Positions 57,501 through 64,000 of a stretch of 64,000 bases of DNA are shown piece after piece (position 1 is the stretch's first letter; each line of letters begins with the position of its first letter). The stretch is taken from assembly GCA_934045905.1 (NCBI GenBank), contig OW203766.1:13319809-13383808 (forward strand), in the 5' to 3' direction. A program made the position numbers and the translations under genes. Origin of the DNA: Leuctra nigra. Its lineage: Eukaryota > Arthropoda > Insecta > Plecoptera > Leuctridae. Under the pieces are notes generated by a model that was given only the letters and a program-made list of their open reading frames with translations, was not told the DNA's origin and did not search any database.

Positions 57501-60500
57501 AGATTTGGCTGATACTTTGTAAGATTGGGGACAATGTTGGTTGCAGTGACTTAGCAAAATTTCAAATTTATCGGACCAACCAATCGAAAGATTTTTTTAA
57601 ACTTTGAATCAATCACAGGATCCCGTTCAAAAACGATCCCAGAGACCGTATAGATTACTTTAGTATGTGTGCAAAATTTCAGATCGATTATTTGTGCGGT
57701 TGAGCTGTGCAGTAATGGCAAAAAACAAACAAACAAACAAACAAACAAACAAACACACAGAGAAAGTGCCATAAGACTAGGAAAACGCTCTGTGTAACGC
57801 GTTGATGAGCGAGCACAGATACGCGCAACACCTCGAACCGAAATTATATCAAAAATTTCCTAAAAAGTCAATAATTCTTGAATTTCGACCCAGATTTGTA
57901 TACAAATCTCCAAAACTTGCTAAAATATTGGTCCCAATAACCATGTTTTAAGTTTAAACGGTTCCTTGTTAATTTTTAAAAACTACAGGATCTCGTTCTA
58001 AAAATATACATGAGACCACCACTCATATGATATTAGTGTGTGTACACAATATCAGATCTATTTGTTGAACCACCATTGTTATAGTATGTGTGCAAAAATT
58101 CAGATCGATTGGTTGAGCGGTTTGACCTGGGCAGTGACCACACAAAAACACACACAAATTATTTCTGAATTTCTTTGTAACTTTCCAATATCCAATTTCA
58201 ATGACAATATCCAATATCCAACGTAACCAGAACATTTAAAATTTTAATCAATTAGAAAATATTGCTGAAACTTTGTAATATTTGATAAAATGTTGGTCTT
58301 AATAACCTTGCATAATTTAAAATTGATCGGGTCAACCAAAATATATTTAAAAAAACAGTCCGTGGACTTCAAAAATATTAGTGCCTGCAAACCTCAGAGA
58401 TTAGGTAGCTTATGTGTCCATAATTTCAGATCAATCCGAAATACTGTGCAACCTGTTATGTCAGTAAAAGGAAAAAAGAGCGAACATGGGATGCTCGCTC
58501 AACAATGACATTGACTCGTCACCATTACAACAATGATTGGATGAAGGTAAAATTACTGTTTATGAGCTCATCTCAAGAATTATTGAGAAGGACTTCCGGC
58601 CTTCAACGTCTGAGGTACAGATTTATTTTAATCTTCACTGCACTCCAAGGCAAACACTGGCGAAAATAGCAATTGGGTTCTAGTTTACATAATATTACAT
58701 ACATTCAAATTGATAACGCCAATTATTCGCACGTACATGCCATAACAATCTAACCTCAGGGAGCCTTGTTTCATGGTTAATGTTCATTGAGGAGTCATTG
58801 TTAACCACCGGATGGAGTTCAATCAACAATGTTACAATTTTATTATTCTACATTCTACAATCTACATGCACAACAACCATGAACAACATTGAAATCGTAT
58901 GTTTTCGGAACCATGGATGGAAACAGCGGTCATTCAACATTGCCTGCAATTACTGCTTTTCATCAGTTCGTGGGTTTAGAATATTTCCTTCTGATAAAAC
59001 AAATGTGCATTGACTTCTAGCTCCTGACTTCTAGCTTTACCTTGTTTCAAAATAACCATGGTCCATAGCCAATTGTTTTAGAAGAGCCCGATGTAAAGAT
59101 CGGCGAACCTACAGGCTTCTTGACATGTTATTGTTATCATTGTTATCAAACAAATGATCATTAATAATTGTGATGTTATGAAATATGCCGATTGTATTTG
59201 ATTGTATGTTTTTCGATTTAGTAATTACAACTTGAACCTGAAAACGCTACCAATTCGATAAAAGTGCCAGCAAATGAATCTGTCTGATTACTTATCTTAA
59301 GATTTTACTTATTGAAACAACTATAGTTTGTGGGTTTCGACTCTTTTAAAATCATTTGATTAATTAACAAATTTTTAATGTTTCCACGTACACTTCAAGT
59401 TAGCATCTCAATTTTTTTCAGAACAATCTGAATAACATTTAATTCATATTTCATTTTCATACCAAAACACAACTACTGTAACCCGCTCTCCCCTATCAAC
59501 TCAACATTGCAGTGAACTACGGCAACATTTCAAATCATATCAACTGAAAAAAATGTCGTTCAATCTTATCCAAATAAAATGTAAGGGGCTGTGCATAAAG
59601 GACGTCACGCTAAAAATGGGATATTTTGACACCCCCCCTCCCCCCTGTCACGCTGTGTCACACGTTTCGAGACCCCCCCCCCCCCCCTTAAATAGAATAT
59701 TTTTTACTGTAAAATGTACCCAGAAAAAAACACTCCGTGTAAAAAAGGCAGCCAAGTCTCTTTACTTTAAAAAAATTCAACACCGAAAAGGAGTGATATC
59801 AAAAAAGGAGCCAAGTCAATGACATTTCCAAATATTTAATCGTATCTTTGAAATAAAAGTATAAACACCGAGAAATACTTTACAAAAGGACTTGGCGCAT
59901 CGTTTTTTTAAAGACATCATTCTATCCTAAAAGTGGAAAGAAATTTACAAGTAGGTACATTTTCCTCTTTCTATTAGAGCCAGAATCTATGAATCAAGCT
60001 ACTTTTAGTAATGACTATTTTATAGTTTTGTCAATGGCGATAGAAGCATGATTTTATGCTGTAATATATAAGTAATATAAGGGTGAAAGAATTACATAAC
60101 AATTGGAAGTGGTGAGAATGTAGGTTTCTTTGGAAAACTTCCATGGAGTCAGGAGTCAGGATCCTCATCAGTGTGTTGTGTCTAATATCCGCCCGTCCGA
60201 TCGGGTAGCTCAGTTGGTAGAGCTCTCGCCCGGCAAGTGAGAGGTCCCAAGTTCGTGCCCCGGTTCGGTCGGATATTTTTCACAACACACATCCCTTCAT
60301 ATCAATTGGAAGTGGGCTCATACATATTCTTGCAGTACTGTTAATATGGCGATATTAGACTGGTATCTTTTCATAATTTGATCTTGACTGAAGGAAATCA
60401 TGAAACGTTGTCAAATAATTACTAACTAATGGAACACAATTATATATTTTTGAAGTGTCAAGTGTATAAAGTTAAATTTTTTAATAGAAATTCAATATGA

Positions 60501-63058
60501 CTGTCTTCTTTGTGAAATGTATTTTTATAAAATGTGTATTAATAGAAATTGTTACATGATGAGAAGGTATAACGCATGAGACTTAATTATATTCACCACG
60601 AAACAATATTACGAAGATAACTATTGTGTATATTTATAGAAAGCATAGACAACAAGTTTCATAGCGTATATAATCATATAGAAAATATTTTACAGAAGGT
60701 ATGTATAATATGTACCTAATTGAAAGATGTTTCCCTATTATTCTAAACATTCAAAATGACGGTTGTATATAAATGGCACATGCTTATGAATAGAAAAATG
60801 TCTTTAAAAAAACGATGCGCCAAGTCCTTTTGTAAAGTATTTCTCGGTGTTTATACTTTTATTTCAAAGATACGATTAAATATTTGGAAATGTCATTGAC
60901 TTGGTTCCTTTTTTGATATCACTCCTTTTCGGTGTTGAATTTTTTTAAAGTAAAGAGACTTGGCTGCCTTTTTTACACGGAGTGTTTTTTTCTGGGATAT
61001 CACTTCTTTTGTTAGTTTATTCATACAGCTTGTAGCACAGCTTGTGTCCGTGCAAGAACTTATTTCTTTACAAAAATACGCCTATGCCGATTTGGATACT
61101 TAGAAAAGTTGCGTTTGGTATATAAGATTAAAATAATTATCCAAGAAGAATAGCTTTAAGTTTCGTTACAATCGGTCCAGCCGTTTTCGATATATGACGT
61201 CACTTCCGGTTTTAGCAATGGCGGCCGAAAATAATGTCGTCTTGAATTCATAATTATTACTCCTACACATTTCCAAAATTTGGTTGCAATCGGTACAGCC
61301 GTTTTTGATATATGACGTCACTTCCGGTTTTAACAATGGCGGCCGAAAATAATGTCGTCTTGAATTCATAATTATTAGTACAACACATTTCCAAAATTTG
61401 GTTGCAATCGGTACAGCCATTTTCGATATATGACGTCACTTCCGGTTTTAACAATGGCGGCCGAAAATAATGTCGTCTTGAATTCATAATTATTAGTACA
61501 ACACATTTCCAAAATTTGATTGCAATCGGTACAGCCATTTTCGATATTTGACGTCACTTCCGGTTTTAACAATGGCGGCCGAAAATAATGTCGTCTTGAA
61601 TTCATAATTATTAGTCCAACACATTTCCAAACTTAGGTTGCAATCGGTACAACCGTTTACGATATATGACGTCACTTCCGGTTTTAAAAATGGCCGCCGA
61701 GAACACTGCAACCTTGAATTTATAATTATTTACAAAGTACGTTTACTTATATCTATTTTAAAGTATAAAGTGGTGAATTTAGCGTCATTTAGCATATTTA
61801 TGACGTCATTTCCGGTATAGGTCATAAAATGTGTGACGTCATTTCCGGTTTCGATATTTGAATCATCAAATATTACTGATTACATAAAGTTGACCGTCTA
61901 AATCGTTTAGCGCTGGTTTTGTTCTAATCTGTTTAGCCGTTTTTGAGACATGATGTCACTTCCGGTTTCAAAATGGCGGCTTCCGGTTGGTTTTATAACA
62001 AGTCAAATGAAATATCAAAAGTACAAACGTTACATAAATATCAAGACAATCGGATCAACAGTTGTTGCTGAAATGCAAATCGATGTATATTAAATTTCAT
62101 GACGTCATTTCCGGTTTATTTAAAATAATGTTCAGTCTTTTGATATTGATAATCCATATAGATGACCGTCTGAAACGATTGGCGCAAATTTCGTTCCGAT
62201 CGGTCCAACCGTTGACGAGATATGACGTCACTTCCGGTTTCAAAATGGCGGCACAAAAAATTCATGGGGACAAGGTTAAATCAGACGCCAAAAGTGCACA
62301 CGTGGTAAAAATGTGAGATCATCGGTTCAGCCGTTTAGGCTGTGGCCTGTTTACCGGATTTTAGCTCCAGCCTACTACTATGATTACTGATTATGAAAAC
62401 CGCCCTAAAACACTGTTTTCACGGCCCTCTAGCGCGCAAAGGGCGTAACCTATTGTTCCCAAATTTGGTATATGTTGTAGGGTGGGCCATAGCTCGAAAT
62501 TAAGATATTTCGCAACAATGTGAGATTTCTCAATTTTAAGATCCAGTAGGCCGAAAATGCCACTTTGATGCTTACAGTAAAAGTGGGTTTGCTCCAGCCT
62601 TTATATGAGAGTGTGCGCGCGCCGTACGACTTGGCTGGCGTGGAGCGACCGCTCCACTAGATCAGAATTTCTCGTTTTTAGCGAAATTTCCGGTCCCGAC
62701 GTATCAACTGAAATGTAAAATGCTTGAAAATATCTATATCAAAACGTGACGTCCTACTGCCTCCAGAACCCCCCTCCCCCTGTCACACCCTGTCACACCT
62801 GAAGCGTGACGTCCTTTATGCAAAGCCCCTAACTATGTATTCTTCGTCAACTCTAATTTCAGATAATCATGTGAATATCATTACACATCCTCACATGGGC
62901 AATCAATTCATCTGAGATAAACAATCAGTCCTTACCTGTCAATCTCTTGGCCAACTCTCTGGCGAAGAGCATGTTGGCCAGCTTGCTTCTTGCATACGCC
63001 AGCGAGCCGCTGTAGAAGCTGTGCTCGTAGTTGATGTCGTCGAAATTGATACGGCCAC
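45328..63058 (-). CDS. retinol dehydrogenase 11-14-like short-chain dehydrogenase, 3' part
   Basis: Likely NADP(H)-dependent oxidoreductase of the classical SDR superfamily, acting on retinoid or other lipid aldehydes; substrate not proven. Exons in transcript order: 63058-62936, 53022-52815, 46285-46204 and 45597-45328, all GT-AG with matching phases. The first visible exon holds GRINFDDI and [19 protein letters not shown] with the catalytic YxxxK. The second has [19 protein letters not shown]. The third has [17 protein letters not shown], like the C-terminal end of RDH11/12. The last exon adds an unusual acidic-basic tail of three [20 protein letters not shown] repeats. The N-terminal cofactor-binding exons (TGxxxGIG) must lie beyond 64000; none is visible in 63059-64000. 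The introns are 9.9, 6.5 and 0.6 kb and full of repeats. Confidence 0.85.
46520..46750 (+). repeat. family alpha repeat in a dehydrogenase intron
   Basis: The blocks GATCGCTCAATAAATTTGAG and TGACCTCTCATTTCATGATA match the copies at 1 and 7451. It adjoins a family beta copy directly downstream. Confidence 0.6.
46755..47370 (+). repeat. family beta repeat in a dehydrogenase intron
   Basis: It starts near TTATGGCACTTTCTCTGTTT with a (TTTG)n tract and ends CTCGCTCATCAACGCGTTAA and GAGCGTTTTCCTAG. The reverse copy at 57001-57775 matches it closely. Confidence 0.65.
47371..48120. other. intron DNA, nothing recognised
   Basis: AT-rich sequence without frames or clear repeats. Confidence 0.35.
48125..48650. 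mobile_element. two adjacent MITE copies
   Basis: CACACTATGACCACG, GACGGTCCACGGTAG, CCACGACGGTCTTACCGGCG and TTAAATCGGGACTAAGGAAT occur twice in the same order (about 48130-48355 and 48385-48640). Each copy ends in the near-complement of its start (CTTACACTATGACGG and CCGTCATAG). No frame. Confidence 0.6.
48733..48925. mobile_element. about 190-bp foldback MITE
   Basis: AGTTTACGCTCCACTTTGGG on the left pairs with the right end CCCAAGTGGAGCTTAAACT, and GTGTATTTCC pairs imperfectly with its counterpart near 48877. No coding capacity. Confidence 0.55.
49200..49556 (-). pseudogene. remnant of a non-LTR retrotransposon ORF, frameshifted
   Basis: On the minus strand [18 protein letters not shown] runs from 49546 and, after a frame change near 49400, continues as [18 protein letters not shown]. 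The order matches the C-terminal end of the remnant at 40372. No upstream reverse-transcriptase domain remains. Confidence 0.65.
49556..49692. mobile_element. 137-bp palindromic MITE
   Basis: The arms are ATAAAATGATAACTTTCTTG then TCACGGTGACAAG, and the inverse near 49640-49678. The arms total about 50 bp with a short loop, so nearly the whole element is a hairpin. Confidence 0.75.
49693..51017. other. intron DNA, nothing coding recognised
   Basis: A small inverted repeat pairs TTATAACCGCAATAAAA (about 50046) with TTTTATTGCGGTTATAA (about 50099). Otherwise AT-rich. Confidence 0.35.
51018..51155 (-). mobile_element. fragment of the retroposon-like repeat, reverse orientation
   Basis: GGGGCCCGATCCGGGGGAGT and GGAGGACATGAGTAGGTTGA are the reverse complement of blocks in the 14969 and 55027 copies. 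A G run of about 19 interrupts it. Confidence 0.5.
52041..52442. mobile_element. second copy of the 421-bp MITE, right end damaged
   Basis: The left end CTACGATCACCACACTTTAC and the interior match 6421-6841 in the opposite orientation. The right inverted repeat stops after CAGTTTCCGATCCCTG. It lies in the intron downstream of the second visible dehydrogenase exon. Confidence 0.8.
52637..52900 (-). repeat. 87-bp tandem array: donor edge of a dehydrogenase exon, three copies
   Basis: Each unit holds the end of the exon ([17 protein letters not shown]), the donor CAG|GTAAGTGACG and spacer. The exon body joins the copy ending at 52815. Two more donor copies follow at 52728 and about 52641 (the last with GTAGGTGACG). 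Reading past the first donor meets TAA at once (AGG TAA). Confidence 0.9.
53080..53720 (+). repeat. family beta repeat in a dehydrogenase intron
   Basis: The T-rich start, GATCAAACTCATATTATGCA and the terminal CAACGCGGTACACTGAGCG match the copy at 10640. Confidence 0.65.
53721..54735. other. intron DNA, nothing recognised
   Basis: AT-rich, with no frame above chance size and no clear repeat family. Confidence 0.35.
54744..55876. mobile_element. hAT-like element with 8-bp target duplication, carrying a nested retroposon
   Basis: Both ends read TAGGGATGGCACT (right end on the other strand), and ATTGGAGC flanks it at 54736-54743 and 55877-55884. Next to each end are many copies of AATTTACCGGTAAATTTACC-type motifs. 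A retroposon-like repeat occupies 55027-55480. No transposase frame is visible. Confidence 0.9.
55027..55480 (+). mobile_element. retroposon-like repeat nested in the hAT-like element
   Basis: It is a close relative of the 14969 copy along its length (GGACAGGTCAGTGGTGAGGT, CTCGAGATGGTGATCCCCCT), with the same tail and a short TCTAA repeat after it. Confidence 0.75.
56366..56626 (+). mobile_element. tRNA-derived SINE, second copy
   Basis: The B box GGGTTCGATTCC, the body and the end CGTTAAGCCCCAGAC plus A-rich tail match 30341-30616. The A-box region is more diverged. Confidence 0.75.
57001..58510 (-). repeat. two family beta repeats in head-to-tail tandem, reverse orientation
   Basis: Each begins in this orientation with CTAGGAAAACGCT (57001 and 57777), followed by GCGTTGATGAGCGAGC. 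The first ends GAGAAAGTGCCATAAGA directly against the second, so the end of one copy adjoins the start of the next. (TTTG)n and GATCGATTGGTTGAGCGGTT-type blocks recur. Confidence 0.65.
58511..59718. other. intron DNA with minor repeat matches
   Basis: ACTTCCGGCCTTCAACGTCT at about 58590 resembles ACTTCCGGCCTTCTACTTCT at about 55912. A C run lies at about 59673-59687. No gene. Confidence 0.35.
60199..60271 (+). tRNA. tRNA-Ala(GGC)-like sequence, probably a pseudogene
   Basis: It folds as acceptor GATCGGG with TTCGGTC (including G-T pairs), D arm GCTC/GAGC with loop AGTTGGTA, and anticodon arm CTCGC/GTGAG with loop CCGGCAA (anticodon GGC). The T arm CCAAG/CCCGG has two mismatches, and position 33 is C instead of T. 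These defects and its place inside a repeat argue against a working tRNA. Inverted GTGTTGTG and CACAACAC flank it. Confidence 0.5.
61140..61705 (+). repeat. about 117-bp tandem array, five copies, inside E3
   Basis: The unit contains GTACAGCCGTTTTTGATATA, TGACGTCACTTCCGGTTTTA and AATGGCGGCCGAAAATAATG. CpG-rich CRE-like TGACGTCA and ETS-like TTCCGG motifs recur in every unit and elsewhere in E1-E3. Confidence 0.85.
62661..62935. other. intron DNA, nothing recognised
   Basis: Short stretch between the end of E3 and the dehydrogenase exon donor at 62936. Confidence 0.4.
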
Positions 63059-64000
63059 CTGGGCAGATAGACAATGACATGTCATTTGTACAGTGCATCA
63101 ATAGGGTCGAACGATTTCGTCAAGATGCCCTTGGCACTAAAAAGTGATAAAACAGTATTTGAACGAAACGAATTGGCTGCTGGTCATGTCCCTTTTGGCA
63201 ATTAATCCTTATTATTATCATCTATGGAATCAGAGCTCGCTTACTCGAGTAAGACGACGCATTAGCATAGACTTCATCGGATGATGCCATCAAATCTTTT
63301 TCAGCCAAAACGTTTATTTTTGCGAATACCGTTTTTTTACAGTTTTTGCGAATAAGTGTAACACGTAATCGTACAATATCACCAATACCAAACTTTCGAC
63401 TGATTTCGTACAAGGAAAACACACTGTGTAGTGACGCATTGATAAGGGGACCTTCGGATTGCATGCGAATTAATATTCGTGTGAAAGTTATTGCCCTATC
63501 TTACAAATAGCAAGGAAACAATTTATTAAAATGCGTCAAAGGAGCCGTGATACCTCTGAACACCACACAATTTCAAAATTTCAAACAAAATGTGTTTGAC
63601 TGAGAATCGATCGAAATTGACTGAGAAGTTGATAATATTTCCGACGTAAAAATAATCATGGTTGGAAGTTTACCAAACATTGAGCATTTTCTAATTGTCA
63701 TAATTTTCCAGACGCTTTTCCAGTCACTATTTGAAAAACCAAAAACGTCGACGCGAATTGTAGAATCACTTTCAGAAAAGGAAAATATCCGGCTCACCCC
63801 TTTGAGTAGTTTGGTACGTGGTATCGCAATTCACTTGCGGAGAATAGTTTCAAATATTTTATAGTTCGCAAGGATAATTGGACTTTTCTAAGCCTCCGGA
63901 AAACAAGAGAAGAGAATGCTCTGCAGCTAAATCAACTGTGCGCGGGGGGCGCTTGGCCCCCTTGCCCCAACCCCCTCTGGATGTCAGGAAACCATACGTT
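63059..64000. other. intron DNA upstream of the first visible dehydrogenase exon
   Basis: No further SDR exon is seen up to the window edge. A family beta-like block (GTGACGCATTGATAAGGGG) lies near 63430. Confidence 0.4.

Larger units (their letters stand above)
59719..62660 (+). mobile_element. hairpin-headed repeat, Helitron-like ends, copy E3
   Basis: The largest of the three. Head arms are about 59719-59920 and 60798-60999, with about 880 bases between them that include a tRNA-like insertion. The tail is TGGAGCGACCGCTCCACTAG, identical to E1, preceded by ACTTGGCTGG. The body holds an approximately 117-bp tandem array. It lies in the large dehydrogenase intron. Confidence 0.65.

Noticed and set aside
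59553..59822. 89-codon + strand frame with Pro-rich stretch
   Set aside because: It runs through a C homopolymer and into the arm of the E3 hairpin; no protein-like pattern.
60199..60271. Functional tRNA-Ala gene
   Set aside because: Two T-stem mismatches, C at position 33 and location inside a repeat make a pseudogene more likely; kept only as tRNA-like.

Overview
The window is a stretch of animal nuclear genome, most likely from an insect and perhaps a hemipteran; the order is a guess from gene content and repeats. Support comes from AT-rich intergenic DNA, GC-rich exons split by GT-AG introns, two clan-3 (CYP6-like) cytochrome P450 genes, a C2H2 zinc-finger gene and a very high load of transposable elements. 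Nothing looks prokaryotic.

Genes. (1) A C2H2 zinc-finger gene on the + strand (4151-5789), with an apparent frameshift in its acidic repeat region. (2) P450 gene A on the - strand (14856 down to 8607): eight exons that splice into one 508-residue reading frame. (3) P450 gene B on the - strand (32047 down to 23527): eight exons, 515 residues. Its first seven exons have exactly the same lengths as those of gene A, so the two are tandem duplicates. (4) The 3' part of an RDH11/12/13/14-like short-chain dehydrogenase on the - strand (63058 down to 45328): four exons, with the N-terminal exons outside the window. (5) A CR1-like non-LTR retrotransposon (about 17455-22668) with both ORFs open.

Layout. 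1-4 kb: repeats and a 1.2-kb foldback element. 4-6 kb: zinc-finger gene. 6-8 kb: nested repeats. 8.6-15.5 kb: P450 A with its upstream repeats. 17.4-22.7 kb: retrotransposon. 23.5-32.4 kb: P450 B. 33-45 kb: intergenic repeats, including a 7.4-kb terminal-inverted-repeat element that sits in the minisatellite at the 3' end of the dehydrogenase gene. 45-63 kb: dehydrogenase exons separated by large transposon-filled introns.

The most striking pattern is that tandem arrays repeatedly copy an exon edge together with its splice site. Gene A exon 4 has five copies of its acceptor edge (120-bp unit). Gene B exon 8 has 31 copies of its acceptor edge (140-bp unit). Gene B exon 6 has two copies of its donor edge, and a dehydrogenase exon has three copies of its donor edge (87-bp unit). 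Both P450 start-codon regions are also repeated upstream, each unit forming an eight-codon micro-ORF. In each splice-edge array, simulated use of a decoy site leads to an early stop, so productive mRNA needs the junction next to the exon body. A second notable pattern is a set of three hairpin-headed elements (35.2, 38.2 and 59.7 kb) whose arms match within each copy but differ between copies.

The P450s are predicted ER-membrane monooxygenases of a family that often metabolises xenobiotics, and the dehydrogenase is predicted to reduce or oxidise retinoid or other lipid carbonyls. No shared regulation is visible. All gene models are hand-made from splice consensus and homology recall; no alignment or transcript data were used.
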